Below are positions 26,383 to 34,810 of a DNA stretch of 64,000 bases, piece by piece; positions within the stretch are counted from its first letter, which is position 1, and each line of letters starts with the position of its first letter. The DNA comes from Sphingobacterium psychroaquaticum (GTDB lineage: Bacteria > Bacteroidota > Bacteroidia > Sphingobacteriales > Sphingobacteriaceae). A program made the position numbers and the translations under genes. The stretch covers positions 240,620-304,619 of the forward strand of contig NZ_FXAU01000007.1 of the NCBI RefSeq assembly GCF_900177625.1, in the 5' to 3' direction. A model generated the notes under the pieces. That model saw only the letters and a list, made by a program, of their open reading frames with translations. It ran no database searches and had not been told where the DNA came from.

Positions 26383-27655
26383 TATATTTTTCTTTCCACT
26401 TTCCTTTTAAGGATTCACGTAATTTATTTTCGGCACTATTGTTCCCCGGATCATATAAGGTTGTACCACTGAGCTTTTCAGGAAAAAACTCTTGTGTTAC
26501 AAAATTCCCTGGATAGGCATGTGCATACTTGTATTTGGCCCCGTAGTCTAGGTCTTTCATCAGCTTTGTTGGGGCATTACGCAAATGCAATGGCACTGGT
26601 ACATTGCCGGTTTGCTTAACGAGTTGTTGCGCCTTATTGATGGCTTCATAGGAGGCATTACTTTTTGCGGAACTGGCTAAGTACGTTACTGTTTGGGATA
26701 GGATAATTCGAGACTCTGGCCACCCAATAACATTGACGGCCTGAAAACAATTATTGGCGAGAAGTAAAGCATTTGGATTTGCATTGCCAATATCTTCGGA
26801 TGCCAGGATCAAAAGTCGACGTGCGATGAAAGAAGGGTCTTCACCGCCTTCAATCATGCGAGCTAACCAATATACAGCTGCGTTAGGGTCGCTTCCTCGA
26901 ATAGATTTGATAAAAGCAGAGATAATATCGTAGTGCTGCTCTCCAGTTTTATCATATAAAGCCATATTTTGTTGCACTTGCTTCAAAACAAAAGCATTTG
27001 TTATTGCTTCTTTCTGCGCATGTGCAGCATGGTGGACTAACTCAAACACGTTGAGTAGTTTCCGGGCATCGCCTCCTGATAAACGAAAGAGGGCCTCGTA
27101 TTCTTCAATGATGACCGGATGTTCTTGTAAATAAGGATCTTTTGTGATCGCTTGGCTCAAAATTGTCTTGAGCTCGTCTTCTGTTAAGTGTTCTAAGACA
27201 TAAACCTGACAGCGCGATAAAAGGGCCGATATTACCTCAAAAGAAGGATTTTCTGTTGTTGCCCCGATCAAGGTCACAAGACCACGTTCGACGGCGCCTA
27301 ACAATGAGTCCTGCTGTGATTTCGAGAAGCGATGGATCTCATCAATAAATAGTATAGGTTGTTCTTGATTGAAGTTACGTAGTTTTTCGGCTTTTTCGAT
27401 TACTTCACGAATATCTTTAACACCGGACTGTATGGCACTTAATGAAAAGAACGGACGTTTTAGTTCTCCAGCAATTAAAAAGGCAAGGCTAGTTTTACCA
27501 ACTCCCGGTGGCCCCCAAAAAATCATAGATGGTATATTCTGTTGCTGAAGGGCGTTCCATAGAACAGATCCTTCTCCAATAATATGTTGTTGACCAATGT
27601 AGTCCCCGATGTTTTTGGGGCGCATACGTTCTGCTAAAGGGATGGGTGTTGCCAT
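26375..27655 (-). CDS. rarA: Replication-associated recombination protein A (AAA+ ATPase)
   Basis: A 426-residue RarA/MgsA, the bacterial relative of WRNIP1. The Walker A motif is GPPGVGKTS (about residues 48-56), Walker B is ILFIDEIHRF, sensor 1 is in IGATTENPSFEV, and the C-terminal domain contains KSIRGSDPNAAVYWLARMIEGGEDP, a RarA signature. It acts at stalled replication forks with the clamp-loader-like fold. A near-consensus promoter box (TATTTTCG on the minus strand, 27663-27670) lies 7 bp upstream of the ATG, so the mRNA may be almost leaderless. Confidence 0.95.
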   Translation of the reverse strand: MATPIPLAERMRPKNIGDYIGQQHIIGEGSVLWNALQQQNIPSMIFWGPPGVGKTSLAFLIAGELKRPFFSLSAIQSGVKDIREVIEKAEKLRNFNQEQPILFIDEIHRFSKSQQDSLLGAVERGLVTLIGATTENPSFEVISALLSRCQVYVLEHLTEDELKTILSQAITKDPYLQEHPVIIEEYEALFRLSGGDARKLLNVFELVHHAAHAQKEAITNAFVLKQVQQNMALYDKTGEQHYDIISAFIKSIRGSDPNAAVYWLARMIEGGEDPSFIARRLLILASEDIGNANPNALLLANNCFQAVNVIGWPESRIILSQTVTYLASSAKSNASYEAINKAQQLVKQTGNVPVPLHLRNAPTKLMKDLDYGAKYKYAHAYPGNFVTQEFFPEKLSGTTLYDPGNNSAENKLRESLKGKWKEKYNY

Positions 27656-27792
27656 AGTAACACGAAAATACTAAAAAAATTAGATATTTCTTGCATTTAA
27701 TTGTTAGGGCTGGAAGTTCATTTTTAAACCTTTACGGGGAATGTATGTCCCATAGTATCGATTCTTCTGCAAAGAGCTTTGCGGCGGATTAG

Positions 27793-27823
27793 TTGTATTT
27801 AAAATCAATTTTGGGTAAGTTTG
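27793..27823 (+). promoter_or_regulatory. Promoter for the TPR gene at 27846
   Basis: TTG (27793-27795), a 20-base spacer, then TAAGTTTG (27816-27823). The predicted transcript start near 27829 leaves a leader of about 17 bases to ATG 27846. Confidence 0.55.
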
Positions 27824-27845
27824 AGAAAATCAGAACATAAAATTT

Positions 27846-28991
27846 ATGCAATTTAAAAATACTGATGTATATAAATATCTTTTTGGGGAGCGCGTTATAT
27901 TTCTCCAAAAAACGTTTACTATGTTCTTGGTTTGTTTAGTGTTGGCTGGACAAGGCGAGGTGAAGGGACAAGAAGATCCATCGGGAGCGATCAAAAAATA
28001 TGATAAGAGTTTTGCAGGAATTGGGCCTCAGGTTTATTTTTTGCCTCCTACGCGCTCACCCGAAGAGGATTTAGTGAACTCGTATCGGGAGAAGGTTCCT
28101 TTTCAAGATAGTATTGCACGAGCATTGGATTTTCAGCGCTTGGTGGAAGAGTTTAAGCCAACAAGTAATGCAACAAGCATTCAATCGTTGTTCGTGACAA
28201 TGCCTGTAACAAAGGCTGATTGGTTCCATCTAATCGAAAAGGAGACAGATGAGGGAAATTATGCCGTTGCCTACGGTTTACTTCATGCTTATGCCGATCA
28301 GGCACTTCGAGGCAAGGATATTAAAGAAACGCTAGGACTCCTAAATAAAGCATTGGAACAAGCGCAAAAGGGGAATAATGCACTTGATATTTCTACGATA
28401 CAGTACAATCTATCGAATGTCTATTTTTATAACAAAGACGTTCTTAATGCTGGGCGCTTTCAAGAGGAGCGTTACAAAAATGCTGTGCAACAAAAGAGTG
28501 GTATTGAGCAAGCGGCATCCTTAATAAAGATTGCACTTATCCAAGCTTACGATAAAGACTATCGTTCAGCGGAGGACAATATAATCCGGAAGGCAATTCC
28601 ACTTTTAAATAAAGCTAAGGCTTATGATCAAAAGGTCGGCGCATGGGTGTCTTTGGCGCGGATCTATCAATGGCAGAATAAACATACGGAGGCACAATGG
28701 TTTCTCATCCAAGCGCGTGACTTAGCGAAAAGTAAGGATATTTCCGATGATTTAGCCGAGATAGAATATTTGTTAGCTTATTCTAAATTGGCGCAAAAGA
28801 ATTACGGCGTTGCACAGCAGGAGCTTGTAAATGCGGATAAGCTGGCGAAATTAGAGAAGAATAAGGTGTTACAGCTTGCTATTGTGGATCGATTGGGGCA
28901 AGTTTATCTAGATAGTAGAGACTTGAAAAAAGCCGCATCTTTGTTGCAGGATTATCAGACGCTAAAAGCCGAAATATTTAATAATAAATAG
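27846..28991 (+). CDS. Exported TPR-repeat protein, unknown function
   Basis: A 381-residue protein with an unusually long basic N-terminal region before a hydrophobic segment (TFTMFLVCLVLAG, about residues 23-35), so probably a signal peptide or anchor. ATG 27921 would shorten it, but the promoter spacing favours 27846. From about residue 115 there are TPR-like helices (for example EAQWFLIQARDLAKSKDISDDLAEIEYLLAYSKLAQKNYGVAQQELVNADKLAKLE). TPR proteins of this kind often accompany sensory systems in Bacteroidota, and three AraC-type regulators, one with TPRs, lie 450 bp downstream. A functional link is inference only. Confidence 0.7.
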   Translation: MQFKNTDVYKYLFGERVIFLQKTFTMFLVCLVLAGQGEVKGQEDPSGAIKKYDKSFAGIGPQVYFLPPTRSPEEDLVNSYREKVPFQDSIARALDFQRLVEEFKPTSNATSIQSLFVTMPVTKADWFHLIEKETDEGNYAVAYGLLHAYADQALRGKDIKETLGLLNKALEQAQKGNNALDISTIQYNLSNVYFYNKDVLNAGRFQEERYKNAVQQKSGIEQAASLIKIALIQAYDKDYRSAEDNIIRKAIPLLNKAKAYDQKVGAWVSLARIYQWQNKHTEAQWFLIQARDLAKSKDISDDLAEIEYLLAYSKLAQKNYGVAQQELVNADKLAKLEKNKVLQLAIVDRLGQVYLDSRDLKKAASLLQDYQTLKAEIFNNK

Positions 28992-29447
28992 ATTGAAATA
29001 TTGATTTATACTATTTAATCGAATTTGTCGTTATTATAGTATAAGAGTAATTTTTCAAAGAGTACGATCAAGTTGATTGAGGAAAAAACCTAAGATTCTC
29101 CATCTTAGGTTTTTTTCTGTAGCGATTTGTATAAAGGCCTCGTTCTCTACATCGCACCTTACGTACCTTTGTTTTTCTGTAGCTATAAATCTACAATTAA
29201 TGTAATGTTTTTGCTAACAGTGCTGAAAATCAATGTAAAGTGTTATTTTTGACTGTCCACTCTTATAGGTACAACGGTGGACACCAATAAGTACTGTTAA
29301 CTAACTATTTATCTTTCGAAACAGAGCTTCTTCAGGTTGGCCATTTGCTACTTTTGTAGTGTTATGGAGGGTTTGAACTTGTGTTAAGGAAATCAAAATA
29401 GGTTTTAAATATTTCGCAGTTAATATTTTGATTGTGGATTAGCAGAT
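28992..29447 (+). other. 456-bp intergenic region before the regulator triplet
   Basis: No gene is supported. It contains the terminator at 29083-29115. Further on, arms GTCCAC (29255-29260) and GTGGAC (29277-29282) lie 16 bases apart and could be a regulator site. No perfect promoter box was found near the regulator start at 29448; TATCTTTC around 29309 is a weak candidate. Confidence 0.35.
29083..29115 (+). terminator. Rho-independent terminator of the TPR gene
   Basis: Perfect 14-bp arms AAAAAACCTAAGAT (29083-29096) and ATCTTAGGTTTTTT (29102-29115), 5-base loop, ending in a T-run. The A-rich left side allows function in both directions. Confidence 0.85.
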
Positions 29448-30425
29448 ATGAAAATCAACTTGAACGGAAAAAAGGCATCATATAGTGAGGAAGTGCTACG
29501 CTCTTTTGAGTTTTTTGCATTTTTCTTTGTTGTTATTCAGTTTGTACACTTGGTGTCACTGGTCTTTGGATTTACTTTTCCATTTTCGTTTTTGTATGGC
29601 CCGATTTTGTATGCGATGGCCATGACCCTGCAGAAGGGAAAATACTTCTCTATTAAAATATTTGCCCTTCATTTGGTGCCTTTCTTGTTTTTTCAGTCGT
29701 GGTACACTTTGTCCTCACTTTTACCCGGACCACTCTTTTATCAATGGTGCTTCCCAGTAGCCTTAATATCTAGCTTTGGGTATTCCATACTGGTATTTGT
29801 TAAGATGAAAAACCGTTTTCGAAGGGTTAATGATGACCAGATTTTATTGGTTAAACAATTAGCAGGTTTGGGTATCGGTATTTCGTCTTTTGTTTCCTTT
29901 ATTTATTGGCAACAATTGGCCAGCATGGAGTTTGATACTAAACCGATGGTTGCTGTTACCTTTGCGATGCTTTTCTGCATATTGCTTTTGGTGCATTTTA
30001 TTTATCAGCAAAGGAAGATACGAAGGGATATGGGAGCGCAAGAGAATATAAGAGATACTTCTACAGGATTTGCGGCAGAGCAAAAGGCCAGATTTACGAC
30101 GATCATAGGTCGGGTTATGGACCACGATCAACTATATCTAAATCCCAATCTAACCTTAGGTGAATTGTCCAAAGAGACAACAATTTCAAAGAGTGATTTA
30201 TCGGAGTTTATAAATATCTGCGAAAATAGTACATATTATGAGTGGTTGGCAAAATACAGGATACAATATGCTTTAAATTTACTGGAGAGTACGGTTGATC
30301 AATTGAAGATGGAAGCCGTAGCTACTGAAAGCGGTTTTAATTCTAAAACTGTTTTTTACCGCTATTTCAAGCAGTATGTTGGTGTCTCACCGTCCGAGTA
30401 TCGGTCTAAGTTAGTGAATGGCTAA
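29448..30425 (+). CDS. Membrane-anchored AraC-family regulator 1
   Basis: A 325-residue protein. The first 190 residues are very hydrophobic with about six helices (segments near 20-42, 48-64, 70-88, 95-115, 136-155, 166-187). The C-terminal 100 residues are an AraC-type DNA-binding domain with two helix-turn-helix units, ending VATESGFNSKTVFYRYFKQYVGVSPSEYRSK, a clear family signature. The architecture (membrane sensor plus AraC HTH, no kinase) is common but little studied in Bacteroidota. The stop overlaps the next gene's ATG by one base, so the pair is translationally coupled. Signal and target are unknown. Confidence 0.82.
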   Translation: MKINLNGKKASYSEEVLRSFEFFAFFFVVIQFVHLVSLVFGFTFPFSFLYGPILYAMAMTLQKGKYFSIKIFALHLVPFLFFQSWYTLSSLLPGPLFYQWCFPVALISSFGYSILVFVKMKNRFRRVNDDQILLVKQLAGLGIGISSFVSFIYWQQLASMEFDTKPMVAVTFAMLFCILLLVHFIYQQRKIRRDMGAQENIRDTSTGFAAEQKARFTTIIGRVMDHDQLYLNPNLTLGELSKETTISKSDLSEFINICENSTYYEWLAKYRIQYALNLLESTVDQLKMEAVATESGFNSKTVFYRYFKQYVGVSPSEYRSKLVNG

Positions 30426-31501
30426 TGTTGATTTCCTTTTTTCTATATATATCTATTTTCATATTTGCAGCCTTAGGGATTCATTTAATCACTGTACAGC
30501 CTAAAAAATCTATAATGGATAGTGTTTTGATGGCTTTTTTGTCGATAGTCTTGGTACAAGTTATTCATGCGGCAATCTTTCGAGATTTACTGGAAGGCTA
30601 CAAATACGTCGATCGTGGAGCGCCTTTTGGTTTAGTCTACGGTCCTTTATTATTTTTTGGTTATCGCGCTTCTTTTGGTAAAAGCCTGCAACGAAAAGAA
30701 ATCTTAGTTCATTTATTACCGCTAATTATTGCTACCGGTGTATATGTGTTTTTTTTGATCTCCAGAGCGTTTCGAGAAGAATATGCACACATATATTACA
30801 TTACCCTGTTTAGTGTTATTGGAATTTCTTGGGTTTTGTATCCTATTTTTCTGGCGTTTAAACGACCTGCTAGTGTTAGTGCTGCGACAGGAATCTATCG
30901 ATATGCCATGATTATTCTCGTGACTTTAGCTTCTTTCCTCTTGCCTTTGCTTATTGGACGCTTGAATACGAATGCACCGCCAAGTGCACCAATCTCTAAT
31001 ACCGTTGTGTTTATCGGTATGCTGGCAGCGGTGGTAATTGTTTATTTTTACTTGCTAGAACAGATGCGAATCGTTCCCGTAACAAAGGAAATGCCGCAAG
31101 TGATAGAAGAGAGACTAGTGGAAGAAAAATTGCAAGCCAGCACCTTACGTGAAATTCCTACACCGTATTTTGAGAAAATAAAAAACTACCTCTCTAAAGA
31201 ACGATATTTAAATCCTGATTTTAAATTGGATAATATGTCGAAAGATTTGGGAATCCCCAAAAATATTATCTCGCAGTATTTTAATCAAGTATATAAAGAT
31301 GGTTTTGTTCGTACCGTGAACTCATGGCGTATTGCATATGCTTGTCAGTTGCTTCTAAAAGAAGATGTAGAGTTTAATATTGAGGATTTAGCATTCAAGT
31401 GTGGGTTTAGTTCTCGGGCTTCTTTTTATCGAAATTTTAACCAGGAAAAGGCATGTACGCCGCTGGAATATAGGGAACAATATTTATCTGTAAAGGTATA
31501 G
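30425..31501 (+). CDS. Membrane-anchored AraC-family regulator 2
   Basis: A 358-residue protein with seven likely membrane helices in the first 220 residues, starting MLISFFLYISIFIFAALGI. It has a linker (about 225-255) and a C-terminal AraC domain: NPDFKLDNMSKDLGIPKNIISQYFNQ, then IEDLAFKCGFSSRASFYRNFNQEKACTPLEYR. The layout repeats that of regulator 1, but the sequences are clearly diverged, so any duplication is old. It overlaps regulator 1 by one base and is 2 bp from the third gene. Confidence 0.82.
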   Translation: MLISFFLYISIFIFAALGIHLITVQPKKSIMDSVLMAFLSIVLVQVIHAAIFRDLLEGYKYVDRGAPFGLVYGPLLFFGYRASFGKSLQRKEILVHLLPLIIATGVYVFFLISRAFREEYAHIYYITLFSVIGISWVLYPIFLAFKRPASVSAATGIYRYAMIILVTLASFLLPLLIGRLNTNAPPSAPISNTVVFIGMLAAVVIVYFYLLEQMRIVPVTKEMPQVIEERLVEEKLQASTLREIPTPYFEKIKNYLSKERYLNPDFKLDNMSKDLGIPKNIISQYFNQVYKDGFVRTVNSWRIAYACQLLLKEDVEFNIEDLAFKCGFSSRASFYRNFNQEKACTPLEYREQYLSVKV

Positions 31502-31503
31502 GG

Positions 31504-33024
31504 ATGGGGCTACGATATTTGTTACTTGTGTTTTTTATATGTACCAAAGTATCGTATGGACAAGAGCGGAATGATTTTGAGCGTCGATATAACGATGTTT
31601 ATAGTGAGATTATAGCTTCAAATGTTGGAGAGGCTACACGTATTACCGACTCCTTGTTGGCACATGCGCAGAATGATGAACAACGAATAAAAGCATTGAT
31701 GTTGTTGGCCAACATTAAGCATAGTGTGGGCGATATTAGCGTTGCTTTGAGACATGTTATGAAAGCCCAGGTTATTGCAGAACTGGATGGTTTTATTGAG
31801 TGGGAAGCTCGAACAGCAGGTTTTTTAGCGACCACATTTCGTAATGTTGGATTACTCTCGGAGTCCAAAAAAAATCTTTTCAAAGCAGAGGTCGCGAATG
31901 AACGTCAGAAAGGAAGTCCGCGGTATGCTTTGACACGAATTAATATTCTTCAGGAACGTGCTTTTCACGAAATGGAAGCCGGTAAATTTCCACGAGCGGT
32001 TGCCGTCTTAGAATCGGCAAAAGAGTTTATTGCAACGGATACTACACTATCCTCCAGAGCCATTCTGGTGAAAGCAACGAATGATCAGTTACTTGCTGTT
32101 TGTGAGATGGAAATAGGCAACCTTGATGAAGCTGATTCCTTATTGGCTTTGTCATATCAAGCATTACAGGGGCAAGAAAGTAATCTGATACCTTATATTT
32201 ACAGAGCGCAGGCTGAAATTGCCTTACGGCGCGGTGATCGGATCCATGCGCTGGAATTATTGGATTTAGCTGCTCCTTACATCAAATCTTCTGATCGCGA
32301 GGAGCTCAAAGTATTGCTCTATGAGAGTTATGCAAAGGCGTATGCAGGTTCCGACGACACGAAATCTAGCTATTATCGTGATCTTGGGCAGAAAATAACA
32401 GCGCAACAAGCTACTTTAACACGTAAGATTGCGAACGAATTATTGGATAATGCACATAATCAAAGGCGTAAAGACCAACAGCGCAATTATGTTCTATGGG
32501 GGGCTATCTTTTTTCTTGCTCTTGTTTGTGTTGTGCTTTTTTTGCGGATGTTGATAGGGAGGGCGAACCAGAAAGAGTCTGGTATGAAAGGTATTAAGCC
32601 GTTAATGTCGACTATAAATCATTCGTCAGTTTCAATTACTGAAGAGAGTGGGCCACATATTGCTGAAGAAACAGAAAAGAGGCTTTTGGCGGCCTTAGAA
32701 GCAGCAGAGGCGGAACGATTCTATTTGGATCCCAATATGTCTCTCTCCAAAGCTGCCATGCGCTTAGAAACCAATCAACGTTATGTCTCCTATATGTTAA
32801 AGACATATCGAAAGAAAGACTTTAACGGTTATTTGCAGTCTTCTCGCATTAACTATATCTGTAAACAACTCAAGGAAGATTCGTCTTTACTAGATTGTAA
32901 GATTAGTTATGTGGCCAGTTTGTGCGGCTTCGCCTCTCACAGTAAATTTTCTATTGCCTTTAAGGCCGAGACAGGCATACTTCCTTCGACTTATATACAA
33001 CAACTACGGAAAAAGGATAATTAA
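31504..33024 (+). CDS. TPR-domain regulator with one membrane helix and AraC-type HTH
   Basis: A 506-residue protein. A signal peptide (MGLRYLLLVFFICTKVSYGQ) is followed by TPR-like helices to about residue 320 in the periplasm. One membrane helix (about 329-350, VLWGAIFFLALVCVVLFLRMLI) leads to a cytoplasmic linker and a C-terminal AraC-type HTH (DPNMSLSKAAMRLETNQRYVSYMLKTYRKKDF to VASLCGFASHSKFSIAFKAETGILPSTY). The arrangement resembles the periplasmic-sensor-to-HTH design of hybrid regulators without kinase domains. It is the third gene of a tight operon of AraC-type regulators and presumably integrates an envelope signal; this is inference. Confidence 0.82.
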   Translation: MGLRYLLLVFFICTKVSYGQERNDFERRYNDVYSEIIASNVGEATRITDSLLAHAQNDEQRIKALMLLANIKHSVGDISVALRHVMKAQVIAELDGFIEWEARTAGFLATTFRNVGLLSESKKNLFKAEVANERQKGSPRYALTRINILQERAFHEMEAGKFPRAVAVLESAKEFIATDTTLSSRAILVKATNDQLLAVCEMEIGNLDEADSLLALSYQALQGQESNLIPYIYRAQAEIALRRGDRIHALELLDLAAPYIKSSDREELKVLLYESYAKAYAGSDDTKSSYYRDLGQKITAQQATLTRKIANELLDNAHNQRRKDQQRNYVLWGAIFFLALVCVVLFLRMLIGRANQKESGMKGIKPLMSTINHSSVSITEESGPHIAEETEKRLLAALEAAEAERFYLDPNMSLSKAAMRLETNQRYVSYMLKTYRKKDFNGYLQSSRINYICKQLKEDSSLLDCKISYVASLCGFASHSKFSIAFKAETGILPSTYIQQLRKKDN

Positions 33025-33104
33025 GTTTTTATGCAGCTTCGCTGCAGCTCTATTTCTTTTATGCGCATTTTTCAGCGCTTGTTGCTAATTGAGATATATT
33101 TATG

Positions 33105-33172
33105 ACAAAAAAAAGGTTTTCAAACGGGGAGAATGAAAACCTTAATAACCAATTATAAACCTAAATTATGAT
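33105..33172 (-). ncRNA. Candidate small RNA with its own promoter and terminator
   Basis: On the minus strand a promoter (TTTG, 20 bases, GATATTTG at 33177-33184) is followed by about 45 bases and then a perfect 9-bp hairpin, AAGGTTTTC/GAAAACCTT (33135-33143 with 33113-33121), that runs directly into eight U residues (33107-33114). This is a complete transcription unit of about 65-70 nt. No open reading frame fits it. It lies in the 273-bp gap between the regulator triplet and the UDP-glucose dehydrogenase gene and opposes both. Rfam families of Bacteroidota such as Flavo-1 should be tested; I cannot assign a family. Confidence 0.48.
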
Positions 33173-33176
33173 GATA

Positions 33177-33208
33177 CAAATATCGGGATTGTTTTTGTCA
33201 ATAGCAAA
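33177..33208 (-). promoter_or_regulatory. Promoter of the candidate small RNA
   Basis: Minus-strand TTTG, 20-base spacer, then GATATTTG (33177-33184), one mismatch to TAnnTTTG. A second TTGAC lies inside the spacer. Confidence 0.4.
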
Positions 33209-33273
33209 AACGTTTTAGTTTTCTGTAGTGTTTTTACGACACGCTGTAGTTATTTACCATTCTTAAAATTGAT

Positions 33274-33281
33274 TATCTTTG
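33274..33281 (+). promoter_or_regulatory. Promoter box for the UDP-glucose dehydrogenase gene
   Basis: TATCTTTG, a perfect TAnnTTTG box, 16 bp upstream of ATG 33298, implying a leader of about 10 bases. Confidence 0.5.
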
Positions 33282-33297
33282 TTGCAACTAAAGTACT

Positions 33298-34683
33298 ATG
33301 TCATTCGAAGTAAAAAAAATCTGTTGTATTGGTGCCGGCTATGTCGGAGGTCCAACGATGTCTGTTGTGGCGCATCAATGTCCCGATATTGAGGTTACTA
33401 TTGTTGATGTGAATTCAGACCGGATCGCAGCGTGGAATAATCCTGATTTAAGCCAGTTGCCGGTTTATGAACCGGGGCTTGACATTATTGTCGAGGAGGC
33501 TCGAGGACGTAACCTGTTTTTCTCTACGGATGTTTCCAGAGCAATAGCTGAGGCGGATATGATTTTCATTTCTGTGAATACCCCTACGAAAAACTATGGA
33601 AAGGGAAAGGGAATGGCTGCTGATCTTAAGTTTATTGAACTCTGTGCGAGACAGATTGCTGAAGTTGCTACTTCAGATAAAATTGTAGTGGAGAAATCTA
33701 CATTACCTGTTCGTACAGCTGCAGCATTAAAAAGTATTTTAGACAACACGGGCAATGGGGTTAATTTTCATATTTTATCGAACCCAGAGTTTCTTGCAGA
33801 GGGAACAGCAATTACAGATCTATTGTCCCCGGATAGAGTGCTGATTGGGGGCGAAAATGCAGATGCGATAGAAGCGTTAGTAAACATTTATGCACGATGG
33901 GTTGATCGCGCGAAAATCTTAACCACCAATTTATGGTCATCAGAGCTTTCTAAGTTGACCGCTAATGCGTTCTTGGCGCAACGTGTTTCCTCGATCAACG
34001 CCATTTCGGAACTTTGTGAGAAAACGGGCGCAAATGTGGATGAAGTAGCGAAAGCAATAGGAATGGATTCACGGATAGGCCCTAAATTTCTAAAAGCATC
34101 TGTTGGTTTTGGTGGTTCGTGTTTCCAGAAAGATATCTTGAATCTTGTCTATATCGCACGATCCTATAATCTACACGAAGTGGCTGATTATTGGGATCAG
34201 GTGATTATCATGAATGAGCACCAAAAGAGGCGTTTTGCGGACAATATTATTCAGACGTTATATAATACCGTTTCAGGTAAGAAAATCGCTGTTCTGGGAT
34301 GGGCTTTTAAGAAGGATACTAATGATACGCGTGAATCCGCTTCGATTTATGTCTCTGACTATTTAATGAATGAGCAGGCGCAAATTGCGGTTTACGACCC
34401 GAAGGTCGTGACAGAGCGTATTTATGCAGATCTCGATTACCTTAATACACGTTCTGTAGATGAAAACCGAGCGCAATTGGAGGTGTGGAAAGATCCATAT
34501 GAAGCTTGTAAAGATGCACATGCTATAGCCATTTTAACGGAGTGGGATGAATTTAAGGATTATGATTGGGAACGGATCAAAGAAAATATGAAACGTCCAT
34601 CTTTTGTATTCGACGGTCGGAAATTATTGGATCGCCAAAAGTTGGAGTCACTTGGCTTTACCTATTATGCCATCGGTGAGTAA
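33298..34683 (+). CDS. ugd: UDP-glucose 6-dehydrogenase, animal/plant-like type
   Basis: A 461-residue enzyme oxidising UDP-glucose to UDP-glucuronate with two NAD. The N terminus CCIGAGYVGGPTMSVVAHQCP and the active-site region KASVGFGGSCFQKDILNLVYI, with the catalytic Cys in GGSCFQKD, match the longer eukaryotic-type UGDH very closely. So do FISVNTPTKNYGKGKGMAADLK and the C-terminal FDGRKLLD. E. coli-type Ugd is shorter (about 388 aa). The protein is unlike the TviB-type dehydrogenase at 629. It sits alone, so it probably feeds several polysaccharides. A hairpin 87 bp after the stop probably ends transcription. Confidence 0.92.
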   Translation: MSFEVKKICCIGAGYVGGPTMSVVAHQCPDIEVTIVDVNSDRIAAWNNPDLSQLPVYEPGLDIIVEEARGRNLFFSTDVSRAIAEADMIFISVNTPTKNYGKGKGMAADLKFIELCARQIAEVATSDKIVVEKSTLPVRTAAALKSILDNTGNGVNFHILSNPEFLAEGTAITDLLSPDRVLIGGENADAIEALVNIYARWVDRAKILTTNLWSSELSKLTANAFLAQRVSSINAISELCEKTGANVDEVAKAIGMDSRIGPKFLKASVGFGGSCFQKDILNLVYIARSYNLHEVADYWDQVIIMNEHQKRRFADNIIQTLYNTVSGKKIAVLGWAFKKDTNDTRESASIYVSDYLMNEQAQIAVYDPKVVTERIYADLDYLNTRSVDENRAQLEVWKDPYEACKDAHAIAILTEWDEFKDYDWERIKENMKRPSFVFDGRKLLDRQKLESLGFTYYAIGE

Positions 34684-34770
34684 GGGTAGAAAAATTGTGA
34701 TGTAAATATTGTTTTGTAGATGTAATGTCAGATGATTTATAATCAAAGGATTGTTACATACAACATAGAG

Positions 34771-34806
34771 AAAGGTTAAATATTTTTGAGAAAATACTTA
34801 ACCTTT
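34771..34806 (+). terminator. Inverted repeat: ugd terminator or operator before the DUF2490 gene
   Basis: Sixteen-base arms AAAGGTTAAATATTTT (34771-34786) and AAAATACTTAACCTTT (34791-34806) with one mismatch and a TGAG loop, followed by TTTCT. It ends 4 bp before ATG 34811. It also contains TATTTTTG (34781-34788), a perfect promoter box. It may terminate ugd and at the same time hold the promoter of the next gene. Confidence 0.6.
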
Positions 34807-34810
34807 TTCT

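Noticed and set aside
33168..33218. 16-codon open frame beginning ATGATGATACAAATATC on the plus strand
   Set aside because: It covers the minus-strand small-RNA promoter and start; length and context give no support for translation.
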